DNA of 64,000 bases from Citrobacter amalonaticus (GTDB lineage Bacteria; Pseudomonadota; Gammaproteobacteria; Enterobacterales; Enterobacteriaceae), in NCBI RefSeq assembly GCF_018323885.1, contig NZ_AP024585.1, positions 3,100,001 to 3,164,000 on the forward strand, given 5' to 3'. Positions within the stretch are counted from its first letter, which is position 1. Each line of letters starts with the position of its first letter. The notes below the pieces were generated by a model. It worked only from the letters and a program-made list of their open reading frames with translations. It searched no databases and was not told where the DNA came from. The position numbers were made by a program, and so were the translations under genes. This document shows, piece after piece, positions 9,428 through 19,240 of the stretch.

Positions 9428-12097
9428 ATGAGTCAGTCTGATACAACGGCTACGTCCCGATTTTCCCTCCTGCCGGGAAGCATTACCCGTTTCTTTTTAT
9501 TGCTGATCATTGTGTTGCTGGTGACGATGGGCGTGATGGTGCAAAGCGCGGTTAACGCCTGGTTGAAAGATAAAAGCTATCAAATCGTCGATGTCACCCA
9601 TGCAATTCATAAGCGTATCGATACCTGGCGTTACGCGACCTGGCAAATCTATGACAACATCGCCGCGACGACGAATCCGTCGAGCAGCGAAGGATTGCAG
9701 GAAACGCGCCTGAAACAGGACGTTTACTATCTTGAAAAACCACGGCGAAAAACCGAAGCGCTGATCTTTGGCTCGCATGACAGCTCAACGCTGGAAATGA
9801 CGCAGCGCATCTCGTCCTACCTCGACACTCTGTGGGGCGCTGAGACGGTGCCGTGGTCCATGTATTATCTCAACGGGCAGGATAACAGCCTGACGCTCAT
9901 CTCGACGCTGCCGTTAAAAGATCTCTCTTCGGGATTTAAAGAGTCGACCATCGGCAGCATTGTCGATTCCCGTCGGGCAGAAATGCTCCAGCAGGCCAAT
10001 GCGCTTGACGAACGGGAAAGTTTCTCATCGCTGCGTCGGCTGGCATGGCAAAACGGCCACTATTTTACGCTGCGAACCACGTTTAATCAGCCGGGACACC
10101 TGGCGACCGTTGTCGCGTTTGACCTGCCCATCAACGACTTAATTCCTCCCGGCATGCCACTGGACAGCTTCCGCCTTGAGCCTGACACGACTCCAGCCAG
10201 CGCACGCAATGCAGATAAAGAATCGCCCGACAGCGTAAGCATCAGCTTTAACAGTTCGAAAATTGAAATCTCGTCGGCGCTCAACTCGACGGGAATGCGC
10301 CTGGTCTGGCAGGTGCCGTTTGGCACCCTACTGCTCGATACGCTGCAAAACATCCTGTTACCGCTATTGCTGAATATCGGGCTGCTGGCGCTCGCCCTGT
10401 TCGGCTATACCACCTTCCGCAACCAGCCGGGACGCACAACGGAAGTCGCGCCGAATACCGCAGCTAATAATGAGCTACGGATTCTGCGCGCGATTAACGA
10501 AGAGATTGTCTCCCTACTGCCGCTGGGTCTGCTGGTGCATGATCAAGAAGCGAACCGCACAGTGATGAGTAACAAAATTGCCGACCATCTGTTGCCGCAT
10601 CTGAATCTGCAAAACATCACCAGCATGGCGGAACAGCATCAGGGCGTGATCCAGGCGACCGTCAATAACGAGCTGTATGAGATACGCCTGTTCCGCAGCC
10701 AGGTCGCTCCACGCACCCAGATCTTTATTATCCGCGACCAGGATCGTGAAGTGCTGGTGAACAAAAAGCTCAAACAGGCTCAGCGGTTATATGAAAAAAA
10801 TCAGCAGGGCCGCGTCGCCTTTATGCAAAACATCAGCGAGACGTTGAAAGAGCCGGTCAAAACGCTGGCAGCGGAAGTTGCTCAATTGCAAACGTCTGAT
10901 GCACAGCAACTGGCGAATCATGCCGATGTACTGGTCCGCATGATCGATGAAATTCAACTGGCGAACATGCTGGAAAACGACGCCTGGAAGAGTGAGCCTA
11001 CCCTCTTCTCGGTTCAGGCGTTAATTGACGAAGTCGTCCCGCAAGTGCTGCCCGCGATGAAGCGTAAAGGCCTGCAACTGCTCATCAACAACCATCTGAA
11101 GGCAAACGACGAACGACATGGCGATCGCGATGCACTGCGACGGATCTTACTGCTGTTGATGCAGTACGCGGTAACAACTACCCAGATTGGCAAAATCACG
11201 CTCGAGGTTGATCAGGACGAATCGGTGGCCGAGCGCCTGACGTTCCGCATTCTGGATACCGGCGAAGGCGTGACGTTAAGCGAAATTGACAACCTGCATT
11301 TCCCGTTCATCAGTGAGACGCAGAAAGACCGTTACGGTAAAGCCAATCCGCTGGCCTTTTGGTTATGCGATCAGCTGGCGCGTAAACTTGGCGGACATTT
11401 GAGCATAAAAGCGCGAGATGCGCTGGGTACACGCTATACAGTCCATGTTAAAATGACGCCGCTCGACCAGCATAAAGAAGACGAAGAGCGTCTGCTGGAT
11501 GATGTCAGCGTGATGATCGACGTGACCTCTAACGAGGTGCGCAATATCGTGCTTCGCCAGTTGGAAAACTGGGGAGCGACCTGCATCACCCCGGATGAGA
11601 GACTCATAAGTCAAGAATATGATCTCTTTTTAACTGATAATCCGTCTAATCTTACTGCCTCCGGCTTGCTTTTAAGCGATGATGAGTCAGGCGTGCGGAA
11701 AATTGGCCCAGGCCAGCTTCGCGTCAACTTTAATATGAGCAACGCTATGCAGGAAGCTGTACTACAACTAATTGAAGAGCAACTGGCACAAGAAGCGATC
11801 CCGGAATCCCCTCTGGGAGGTGATGAAAACGCCGAACTTCATGCCAGCGGTTATTACGCACTATTTGTAGACACAGTACCGGATGATGTTAAGAGGTTGT
11901 ATACTGAGGCTGCAATCAGCGATTTTGCTGCGCTAGCCCAAACGGCTCACCGCCTGAAAGGCGTGTTTGCCATGCTAAATCTGGTACCCGGCAAGCAGTT
12001 ATGTGAAACGCTGGAACATCTGATTCGTGAGAAAGATGCTCCAGGAATAGAAAAATACATCAGCGACATTGACACCTACGTCAAGAGCTTGCTGTAG
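9428..12097 (+). CDS. rcsD: phosphotransfer protein RcsD
   Basis: RcsD carries phosphate from RcsC to RcsB in the envelope-stress phosphorelay. The 889-residue protein has a membrane segment at about residues 20-42, a periplasmic sensor region to about 305, a second membrane segment (about 310-330), a histidine-kinase-like region that lacks the usual phosphoacceptor motif, an ABL domain near 690-790, and a C-terminal HPt domain. The HPt histidine is in LAQTAHRLKG near residue 840. It is full length and 15 bp upstream of rcsB; E. coli also has a second rcsB promoter inside the end of rcsD. Nothing suggests decay here, in contrast to rcsB. Confidence 0.96.
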   Translation: MSQSDTTATSRFSLLPGSITRFFLLLIIVLLVTMGVMVQSAVNAWLKDKSYQIVDVTHAIHKRIDTWRYATWQIYDNIAATTNPSSSEGLQETRLKQDVYYLEKPRRKTEALIFGSHDSSTLEMTQRISSYLDTLWGAETVPWSMYYLNGQDNSLTLISTLPLKDLSSGFKESTIGSIVDSRRAEMLQQANALDERESFSSLRRLAWQNGHYFTLRTTFNQPGHLATVVAFDLPINDLIPPGMPLDSFRLEPDTTPASARNADKESPDSVSISFNSSKIEISSALNSTGMRLVWQVPFGTLLLDTLQNILLPLLLNIGLLALALFGYTTFRNQPGRTTEVAPNTAANNELRILRAINEEIVSLLPLGLLVHDQEANRTVMSNKIADHLLPHLNLQNITSMAEQHQGVIQATVNNELYEIRLFRSQVAPRTQIFIIRDQDREVLVNKKLKQAQRLYEKNQQGRVAFMQNISETLKEPVKTLAAEVAQLQTSDAQQLANHADVLVRMIDEIQLANMLENDAWKSEPTLFSVQALIDEVVPQVLPAMKRKGLQLLINNHLKANDERHGDRDALRRILLLLMQYAVTTTQIGKITLEVDQDESVAERLTFRILDTGEGVTLSEIDNLHFPFISETQKDRYGKANPLAFWLCDQLARKLGGHLSIKARDALGTRYTVHVKMTPLDQHKEDEERLLDDVSVMIDVTSNEVRNIVLRQLENWGATCITPDERLISQEYDLFLTDNPSNLTASGLLLSDDESGVRKIGPGQLRVNFNMSNAMQEAVLQLIEEQLAQEAIPESPLGGDENAELHASGYYALFVDTVPDDVKRLYTEAAISDFAALAQTAHRLKGVFAMLNLVPGKQLCETLEHLIREKDAPGIEKYISDIDTYVKSLL

Positions 12098-12112
12098 CAA
12101 GGTAGCCTTTAC

Positions 12113-12762
12113 ATGAACAATATGAACGTAATTATTGCCGATGACCATCCGATTGTACTGTTCGGTATTCGCAAATCACTTGAGCAAATCGAGTGGGTGA
12201 ATGTTGTTGGCGAATTTGAAGACTCCACAGCACTGATCAACAACCTGCCAAAATTAGATGCACACGTGTTGATTACCGATCTCTCTATGCCGGGCGACAA
12301 GTACGGCGATGGGATCACCCTGATCAAATACATCAAGCGTCATTTCCCAAGCCTGTCGATCATTGTTCTGACCATGAACAATAACCCGGCAATCCTGAGC
12401 GCGGTGCTTGATCTCGATATCGAAGGGATTGTCCTGAAACAGGGCGCGCCAACAGACCTGCCGAAAGCGCTGGCTGCGCTGCAGAAAGGCAAAAAGTTCA
12501 CCCCGGAAAGCGTCTCTCGCCTGCTGGAAAAAATCAGCGCGGGCGGCTACGGTGACAAACGTCTCTCTCCGAAAGAGAGTGAAGTTCTGCGTCTGTTTGC
12601 CGAAGGTTTCTGGTGACTGAAATCGCCAAGAAGCTGAACCGCAGTATCAAAACCATCAGCAGCCAGAAGAAATCAGCGATGATGAAACTGGGCGTTGAAA
12701 ACGATATCGCACTGCTGAACTATCTCTCTTCCGTGACCCTGAGTCCGGCAGACAAAGACTGA
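12113..12762 (+). pseudogene. rcsB: response regulator RcsB, frameshifted in the DNA-binding domain
   Basis: Residues 1-166 are essentially identical to E. coli RcsB, with the phosphoacceptor Asp56 in LITDLSMPG. At 12610/12611 the reading changes: TTC TGG TGA is present where TTC CTG GTG ACT is expected, so one C is missing. As written the protein is 167 residues and stops at 12616 inside the LuxR-type HTH (about 144-209), losing the recognition helix. The remaining codons (VTEIAKKLNRSIKTISS ... SPADKD) are intact in the other frame and end at 12762. Total length is 650 bp where 651 is expected for 216 residues. Such a product could not bind rcs boxes normally. The missing base is in CCTGG, a Dcm methylation motif prone to nanopore errors, so the lesion may be artificial. 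Confidence 0.93.
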
Positions 12763-12775
12763 TTCTTGCAGACGT

Positions 12776-12815
12776 AAAAAAGCCCGGTAAGTTTCAGCGC
12801 TTACCGGGCTTTTTT
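12776..12815. terminator. bidirectional terminator between rcsB and rcsC
   Basis: AAAAAAGCCCGGTAAG and CTTACCGGGCTTTTTT form an 11-bp perfect stem (12781-12791 with 12800-12810) with A/T tracts on both sides. It serves the convergent rcsB and rcsC. Confidence 0.93.
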
Positions 12816-15660
12816 ATGCTCGCGTTTTCCTGACCCGCTCCGCATACACCGCCAGCGTCTGCCTGATAACGTCCAGCGTGACCGGCTTCGACAGGCAACT
12901 GTCCATCCCCGACTCCAGACAGCGCTGCTTCTCTTCGGCTAAAGCGTTGGCCGTCACCCCAACTACCGGTAAAGTCAGCCCTAACTGACGTATGCGCTGT
13001 GTCAGTCGATAGCCATCCATATTCGGCATGTTTACGTCGCTCAGCACGATATCGATATGGTTTTTGCTCAGCACGTTCAGGGCATCCACGCCGTCATTGG
13101 CGGTTTTGCACTGATACCCGAGCGATCCCAGCTGATCGGCCAGCAGGCGGCGGTTAATCGGATGATCGTCAACCACCAGGATCATCATGTCATCATTGGT
13201 GGCCGCCGCTTTTTCCGGAGCCGGTAACGCGGAGGAGAGCTCCTCATCGTCCAGCTCAATACGGTAGATCCGGGCCAGCAGCGCCGGCAGTTCATGTGGC
13301 GACGCCACGCTGTACACCCATTCCCCCGGCACCCTTTCCAGTGGAATACCAATGTGGCGCCGACAGAAAATCACCGCTGCCCGCCCCTGCCACGGCTGTT
13401 CCAGGGCATCGTCGGTGATCAACATGTCATCACTCGCCGGTATCTGCCCTTCATAACGCATCACCTCAACACCGTTACGCGTCAGGCTGTTTTCGACAAA
13501 CTGGCACAAAGACGCATTACGCACCGCCAACCAGCAACGTGTTCTGGCAAGTCCATCAAGCCCTTTTTTCGCCGGATACTGCGCGCCATACAGCGGAATA
13601 CGCACTGTAAACTGGCTCCCCATCCCTGGTTCAGAATCAACCGAAATGTCACCATCCATCATGCTGATCAGCTTTTCGCAAATCGCCAGTCCCAGCCCCG
13701 TTCCCTGGAAATTGCGCTGCACACCCGTACCGACCTGGAAGAACGGATCGAACAAGCGCACCACTTCTTTCGCCGGGATCCCGACGCCGGTATCCCGCAC
13801 CCGAATGCTGAGATAATCATCGTCGCGGCTGACATGCAGCACAATGCAGCCGATGTCGGTGAATTTAATCGCGTTGCTCAACAGATTAGAAATCACCTGT
13901 TGCAGGCGCATCGGATCGCCATTAAGCGCAACCGGCACATTCGGTTCGATAAAGCAGTACAGCCCAAGCTGCTTGCGCACCACCAGCGGCAGATAGTTCG
14001 CGGTAATGTGGCTCATCACCTCACGTGGCGAGAATTCACGCGGCTCAATTTTCAACTGCTCCGATTCGATTTTCGAGAAGTCGAGAATGTCACTGATGAT
14101 TTTCAGCAGCAGACTGGAAGAGTTATTCATCGCCGTCACCAGGCGATCGACCCCTTTTGGCAATTCTTTGGTTTGCAGCAGATCAAGGTTACCGATAATG
14201 CCATACAGCGGCGTGCGCAGCTCGTGGCTGACGGTCGCCAGGAACATCGATTTCGACTGACTCGCCTGTTCAGCCGCCTGCGCCATCTCCTGCAACGACT
14301 CCTCCATTTTGACGCGGGCGGAAACATCCACCAGCACGCAAATCGCCACGTTTTCATTGCGATAGCGGGAATGGACGAAGCTAATCTGCAAATTGGTGTT
14401 ATTGCTGGTCAGCACATCGACAAAGTTCACCTGCTGACCACAGATGATTTGCGTCAGCCGCTGTCGATCCTCATGGGTGAGCATGTTCAGGTAGGTATGG
14501 GCCAGCTCGTTACTGAGGATGTTAATACCGTCAACGGTGCGCAGAATACAGATCCCGACCGGTGCGGACGCGACAATCTTACGGTTAAACTGCTCATGCT
14601 CTTCCAGCCGTTGGGCGTCGCTTTCCGCCGGAATAAAGATTCGTCGTTCGTACATGCGCGCGAGAGTAAACAGTGCCGCACCTACCAGCACGTTCAGCAG
14701 AATGGCATTCAGAATCAGCATCCGGATCCGTTCCAGCACCAGATCGACCGGAACGGAATAGACAATGCTTAACGAAGACGGCGGCAGATTTTTCTTCAGC
14801 ACCAGCTCACGAAAGCCCGGCGTATAGCCAAACGAGGAGCGTTCCTGCATCCAGCGAGGTTCCGCCTTGATGGTACTTTCCGGCCCGGTCAGCGAAATCA
14901 ACGCATGCCCATTTTCATCCAGAATGGTCACGCCCATCGGCAGACTGCCCGGCGTAAAGAAGTTTTCCATTCGAATGGATTGTTCAATGCCCAACAGCGC
15001 CTGCAGGCGGTTTGCCAGATAAACCGGCGTCAGCGCGTAGAAATAGCCAATCCCTGGACGTGGTCCCTGCGCCACCCAGTAGAGGTTGTTTCCGGATTCA
15101 TCCTGCGGCGCGTTGCGGTACTTCATAATCCGCTCGTGCAGCGTTTTCAGCGCGTTATCGCGCTCGACGGGCATATCGCGCAGGCCGAAATTCGCCATGC
15201 AGAGATTATCGCTGCCAATGAGAAATACACGATTCAGATCGTACGCAGCGGAAAAGTTGTCACGCCAGTAGCGCATGAACCACGCCAGCGACTCCAGCGA
15301 TCCGCGCCAGGCGTTGCCCATTGCCGCGCAGTCGGAATCGGCAAACAGTGGCTGAAAGGTCGGCACCTCGGTTTTATCGTCACGCGACCGTGAAGACAAC
15401 ACGCCGTTCTCCGCCGTCAGGCGATTCTCCGCGATGTACTTGAGCTCTTTCATCACATCCGACGTGCGCTGAATGTAGCGCAGGGCCTGATCGGAACTGA
15501 GATTAAACTCCTGGCGGATCTCTGACTCCCGCTGATGCAAGGCGTTCACAATGTAGAACACCGAAGCAAAGGCAATCAGCAGCCAAATCAACAGCGCCAA
15601 CGCTCTGAACAGATAGCGCGAGATTTTCAGGGTCGTGCGAAAGGATGCAAGGTATTTCAA
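12814..15660 (-). CDS. rcsC: hybrid sensor histidine kinase RcsC
   Basis: RcsC autophosphorylates and passes phosphate through its own receiver to RcsD. The 948-residue protein has membrane segments at about 20-42 and 313-335 flanking a periplasmic domain, then a PAS-like linker. The HisKA motif ATVSHELRTP holds the phosphorylated His near residue 478. An HATPase domain follows (N box LLSNAIKF, G boxes RDTGVGIP and GTGLGLAI), then an RcsC-specific ABL domain, and a C-terminal receiver with the acceptor Asp in IVLSDVNMPNMDG near 873. It is intact. It is convergent with rcsB and divergent from atoS, as in E. coli. With rcsB broken, its main output would be lost. Confidence 0.97.
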   Translation of the reverse strand: MKYLASFRTTLKISRYLFRALALLIWLLIAFASVFYIVNALHQRESEIRQEFNLSSDQALRYIQRTSDVMKELKYIAENRLTAENGVLSSRSRDDKTEVPTFQPLFADSDCAAMGNAWRGSLESLAWFMRYWRDNFSAAYDLNRVFLIGSDNLCMANFGLRDMPVERDNALKTLHERIMKYRNAPQDESGNNLYWVAQGPRPGIGYFYALTPVYLANRLQALLGIEQSIRMENFFTPGSLPMGVTILDENGHALISLTGPESTIKAEPRWMQERSSFGYTPGFRELVLKKNLPPSSLSIVYSVPVDLVLERIRMLILNAILLNVLVGAALFTLARMYERRIFIPAESDAQRLEEHEQFNRKIVASAPVGICILRTVDGINILSNELAHTYLNMLTHEDRQRLTQIICGQQVNFVDVLTSNNTNLQISFVHSRYRNENVAICVLVDVSARVKMEESLQEMAQAAEQASQSKSMFLATVSHELRTPLYGIIGNLDLLQTKELPKGVDRLVTAMNNSSSLLLKIISDILDFSKIESEQLKIEPREFSPREVMSHITANYLPLVVRKQLGLYCFIEPNVPVALNGDPMRLQQVISNLLSNAIKFTDIGCIVLHVSRDDDYLSIRVRDTGVGIPAKEVVRLFDPFFQVGTGVQRNFQGTGLGLAICEKLISMMDGDISVDSEPGMGSQFTVRIPLYGAQYPAKKGLDGLARTRCWLAVRNASLCQFVENSLTRNGVEVMRYEGQIPASDDMLITDDALEQPWQGRAAVIFCRRHIGIPLERVPGEWVYSVASPHELPALLARIYRIELDDEELSSALPAPEKAAATNDDMMILVVDDHPINRRLLADQLGSLGYQCKTANDGVDALNVLSKNHIDIVLSDVNMPNMDGYRLTQRIRQLGLTLPVVGVTANALAEEKQRCLESGMDSCLSKPVTLDVIRQTLAVYAERVRKTRA

Positions 15661-15834
15661 AAGGGCGAAGCTCCGCCTCAGGCGATAAATGGAGTGTGGT
15701 TAAGGTAGCGGTAAATGCGCGTCGTCGCAATGCCCGCGCCTGCGTTTGCGGGAATATGATACACCGCTGAGAAACAGTTGCCGCAACCCCCGATAATTAG
15801 CGTTTGTCAGAAAATGGGTCACAGGGATGCCAGC

Positions 15835-17661
15835 ATGCGCTTTTTGAGAGGGTTATACCCGCGACGCTTACGCAATCAGATGATCCTGATGGCGCTTCTG
15901 ATGGTCATCGTGCCGACGCTGTCGATTGGTTATATCGTAGAAACCGAAGGACGGTCAGCAGTCTTATCTGAAAAAGAGAAAAAATTATCTGCCGTTGTAC
16001 ACCTGCTCGATCAGGCGCTGGGCGATCGCTTTACCCATTTTACGGCGCTGCCGCGGGACGAACGTATTCAGGCGCTGAATACCGAACTCGGCCCCATCAC
16101 TGAGCGGATCACTCAGGCATTTCCGGGCGTCGGCGCGGGCTACTATAACAAAGCGCTGGATGCGATTGTGACCTACGCCCCTTCCGCGCTGTACCAAAAT
16201 AACGTTGGCGTGACGATTGCCGCCGATCACCCCGGACGCGAAGTGATGCGCAGCAATGCCCCGGTCGTCTTTTCCGGTCGCCAGGTGCGCGGCGATATTC
16301 TTAACTCCATGATCCCCATCACCCGGGATGGCGACGTGCTGGGCTACATCTGGGCGAATGAGTTGACGGAAGATATCCAGCGTCAGGCGTGGAGGATGGA
16401 CGTGCGCATCATTGCGGTGCTGGCGGCAGGTCTGCTCTGTAGCCTGCTCTTGATCGTGCTGTTTTCCCGACGCCTTGGCGCCAATATCGACATCATCACG
16501 GACGGTCTGTCGACGCTGGCGCAAAAAACGCCAGCACAACTTCCCAATCTGCCTGGCGAACTGGGGCAAATTAGCCGCAGCGTTAACGCGTTGGCGCAAA
16601 CGTTGCGTGAAACGAAAACCCTTAACGATCTGATCATTGAAAACGCCGCCGATGGGGTGATCGCAATCGATAGACAGGGCGATGTCACCACCATGAACCC
16701 TGCGGCGGAAATGATTACCGGCTATACGCTCAATGAACTGGTCGGTCGCCCCTATGCCACCCTCTTCTCCGACCCGCATTTTGCCAGCCCGGTTCTCGAT
16801 ACCCTGGCGCACGGGACGGAGCATCTGGCACAGGAAGTTAGCTTTCCGGCGCGCGACCGCACCATTGAACTCAGTGTCACCACCAGCCGTATTCATAACC
16901 CCAATGGTGAATTGATCGGTGCGCTGGTGATTTTTTCCGACCTGACTGCCCGCAAAGAAACGCAGCGTCGCCTGGCGCAAACCGAGAGACTTGCCACTTT
17001 GGGTGAACTGATGGCCGGGGTGGCGCATGAGGTACGTAATCCGCTCACCGCCATCCGGGGTTATGTGCAGATCATCCGTCAACAAACCAGCCTGCCTGTG
17101 CATCAGGAATATCTGTCCGTGGTACTGAAAGAAATTGATTCCATCAACAAAGTCATTCAGCAGTTGCTGGATTTCTCCCGGCCGCGACAAAGCCAGTGGC
17201 AGCAAGTTCTGCTCAATTCGCTGATCGAAGAGACGCTGATTCTGGTGCAAACCTCCGGCGTTCAGGCACGGATCACGTTCAACTTTGAACAGGATACGGG
17301 ACTGCCTGCCATCGTTGCCGATCGTGAGCTGTTAAAACAGGTGATCCTCAATCTTTTGATTAATGCCGTGCAGGCCATCAACGCACGCGGTGAAATCCGC
17401 ATTCGCACCTGGCAATATTCAGCCACGCAACAAGCCGTGGCGATTGAAGATAACGGCGGTGGGATTGATATCGCGCTACAGAAAAAGATTTTTGACCCCT
17501 TTTTCACCACCAAAGCCTCAGGAACAGGGCTTGGACTCGCGCTCAGCCAACGCATTATCAATGCTCATCAGGGCGATATTCACGTCGCCAGTATGCCCGG
17601 ATGTGGCGCGACGTTTACCCTTATTTTACCGATTAACCCACAGGGAAACTTGTCAGTATGA
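15835..17661 (+). CDS. atoS: sensor histidine kinase AtoS
   Basis: AtoS is the inner-membrane kinase that responds to acetoacetate (and reportedly spermidine) and phosphorylates AtoC. Starting at the ATG at 15835 gives 608 residues, the E. coli length, with AGGGA just upstream; an ATG 57 bases earlier would add an unmatched tail. Features in order: membrane segment about 14-35, periplasmic domain, second segment about 185-207, HAMP, PAS domain (about 260-370), HisKA with GVAHEVRNPL (His near 398), HATPase with NLLINAVQAI, EDNGGGID and GTGLGLALS. The stop overlaps the atoC start by 4 bp. Confidence 0.96.
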   Translation: MRFLRGLYPRRLRNQMILMALLMVIVPTLSIGYIVETEGRSAVLSEKEKKLSAVVHLLDQALGDRFTHFTALPRDERIQALNTELGPITERITQAFPGVGAGYYNKALDAIVTYAPSALYQNNVGVTIAADHPGREVMRSNAPVVFSGRQVRGDILNSMIPITRDGDVLGYIWANELTEDIQRQAWRMDVRIIAVLAAGLLCSLLLIVLFSRRLGANIDIITDGLSTLAQKTPAQLPNLPGELGQISRSVNALAQTLRETKTLNDLIIENAADGVIAIDRQGDVTTMNPAAEMITGYTLNELVGRPYATLFSDPHFASPVLDTLAHGTEHLAQEVSFPARDRTIELSVTTSRIHNPNGELIGALVIFSDLTARKETQRRLAQTERLATLGELMAGVAHEVRNPLTAIRGYVQIIRQQTSLPVHQEYLSVVLKEIDSINKVIQQLLDFSRPRQSQWQQVLLNSLIEETLILVQTSGVQARITFNFEQDTGLPAIVADRELLKQVILNLLINAVQAINARGEIRIRTWQYSATQQAVAIEDNGGGIDIALQKKIFDPFFTTKASGTGLGLALSQRIINAHQGDIHVASMPGCGATFTLILPINPQGNLSV

Positions 17662-19043
17662 AAACCCGCTACCGTATCCTCATTGTGGATGACGAAGATA
17701 ACGTTCGTCGCATGCTCACCACCGCCTTTTCGCTACAGGGGCATGAAACGCACTGTGCCAGCAACGGGGAGGAAGCGTTGCAGCGCTTTGCCGACGCTCC
17801 ACCGGATGTGGTGCTGATGGATATCCGCATGCCGGAAATGAACGGGATCGACGCCCTGAAAGTCATGCGCACTCAGCAGCCGCGCATCCCCGTGATCCTG
17901 ATGACCGCTTATGCCGAAGTCGAAACCGCCGTCGAAGCATTACGCAGCGGGGCGTTTGATTACGTGATCAAACCTTTCGATCTCGATGAACTGAATTTAC
18001 TGATCCAACGCGCCCTGCAACTGCAGGCGATGAAACAGGAGATCCGCAGCCTGCATCAGGCGCTGAGCACCAGCTGGCAGTGGGGACATATCCTGACCAA
18101 CAGTCCGCGGATGATGGATATCTGCAAAGACACGGCGAAAATTGCCCTGTCGCAGGCCAACGTTCTGATCAGTGGTGAAAGCGGTACCGGCAAGGAGTTG
18201 ATTGCGCGCGCTATTCACTACAATTCGCGCCGGGCAAACGGTCCGTTTATCAAAATCAACTGCGCCGCGTTACCGGAGTCGCTGCTGGAAAGCGAGTTGT
18301 TCGGTCATGAAAAAGGGGCTTTCACCGGCGCACAAACTCAGCGTCAGGGACTGTTCGAACGCGCTCATCAGGGAACGCTGCTACTCGATGAAATTGGTGA
18401 AATGCCGCTGGTGCTCCAGGCTAAATTACTGCGCATTCTGCAGGAACGGGAATTCGAACGCGTGGGCGGGCATCAGACGATTCAGGTGGATATCCGCATC
18501 GTCGCTGCCACCAACCGCGATCTCCATGCGATGGTGAAAGAAGGCGCTTTCCGTGAAGACCTGTTCTATCGTCTGAATGTGATTCATCTGCAACTTCCCC
18601 CGCTGCGCGAACGACGGGAAGACATTGCGCTGCTGGCTAACCACTTCCTGCAGAAATTCAGTTCGGAAAATCAGCGCGACATTATTGAGATCGATCCGGC
18701 GGCCATGTCGATGCTTACCACCTGGCCCTGGCCCGGAAACATCCGCGAACTTTCAAACGTCATTGAGCGGGCGGTGGTGATGAATACCGGTGCCGTCATT
18801 TTTGCAGAAGATCTGCCTGCCCCGCTCCGCCAGCCGGTGGGTAGTGGCAGCGAGATAAAGGCCACACAGCCCGGTGAACGCAATCTGAAAGAAGAGATTA
18901 AACGCGAAGAGAAGCGGATCATTATCGAGGTACTTGAACAGCATGAAGGAAACCGCACCCGCGCCGCCCTGATGTTAGGCATCAGTCGACGTGCCCTGAT
19001 GTATAAATTGCAGGAATACGGTATCGATACGGCAGGCTTGTAG
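17658..19043 (+). CDS. atoC: sigma-54-dependent response regulator AtoC
   Basis: AtoC activates the atoDAEB operon with sigma-54 RNA polymerase. The 461 residues hold a receiver domain with Asp55 (VVLMDIRMPEMNG), an AAA+ domain with Walker A GESGTGKE, the sigma-54-contacting GAFTGA loop (HEKGAFTGAQTQ), Walker B LLLDEIGEM, and a C-terminal Fis-type HTH (GNRTRAALMLGISRRALMYK). Full length. The start overlaps atoS by 4 bp. The DNA target is probably the large palindrome starting 12 bp after its stop codon. Confidence 0.97.
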   Translation: MKTRYRILIVDDEDNVRRMLTTAFSLQGHETHCASNGEEALQRFADAPPDVVLMDIRMPEMNGIDALKVMRTQQPRIPVILMTAYAEVETAVEALRSGAFDYVIKPFDLDELNLLIQRALQLQAMKQEIRSLHQALSTSWQWGHILTNSPRMMDICKDTAKIALSQANVLISGESGTGKELIARAIHYNSRRANGPFIKINCAALPESLLESELFGHEKGAFTGAQTQRQGLFERAHQGTLLLDEIGEMPLVLQAKLLRILQEREFERVGGHQTIQVDIRIVAATNRDLHAMVKEGAFREDLFYRLNVIHLQLPPLRERREDIALLANHFLQKFSSENQRDIIEIDPAAMSMLTTWPWPGNIRELSNVIERAVVMNTGAVIFAEDLPAPLRQPVGSGSEIKATQPGERNLKEEIKREEKRIIIEVLEQHEGNRTRAALMLGISRRALMYKLQEYGIDTAGL

Positions 19044-19054
19044 AACCAGAATCT

Positions 19055-19095
19055 GCTATGCAGAATTTTGCACAGTGCGCAAAATTCTGCATAGC
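19055..19095. promoter_or_regulatory. AtoC enhancer: 41-bp palindrome
   Basis: Perfect inverted repeat with 17-bp arms (GCTATGCAGAATTTTGC at 19055-19071 and its complement at 19079-19095) around a 7-base centre. It matches the AtoC-binding palindrome known upstream of E. coli atoD, about 85-125 bp before the sigma-54 promoter here. In RNA it could also fold into a long hairpin just after the atoC stop. Confidence 0.88.
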
Positions 19096-19179
19096 ATCCG
19101 CACTAAGATCACACAACACCCCCATGAATATTTAATTATATTCAACAGGTTAACTAATATCCCTGTCCGTTAGCCATTC

Positions 19180-19195
19180 TGGCATCCCGCTTGCT
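19180..19195 (+). promoter_or_regulatory. sigma-54 promoter of atoDAEB
   Basis: TGGCATCCCGCTTGCT fits the -24/-12 consensus (TGGCAC-N5-TTGCW), with GG at 19181-19182 and GC at 19193-19194. It lies 46 bp before the atoD ATG, downstream of the AtoC palindrome. Confidence 0.85.
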
Positions 19196-19240
19196 ATTCC
19201 CTTTGTGTACCCAAAATGGAGTATGCAAAAGGGAAACATA

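Noticed and set aside
12600..12620. Programmed ribosomal frameshifting in rcsB
   Set aside because: No slippery heptamer of the X-XXY-YYZ type and no downstream structure is visible; the E. coli gene reads straight through. A deletion or sequence error is simpler.
13294..14772. Long open frame antisense to rcsC
   Set aside because: It mirrors the codon pattern of rcsC, lacks a ribosome site and has a composition (many His, Arg, Gln) typical of antisense frames. Similar frames opposite gyrA, nrdA and atoS were rejected for the same reason.
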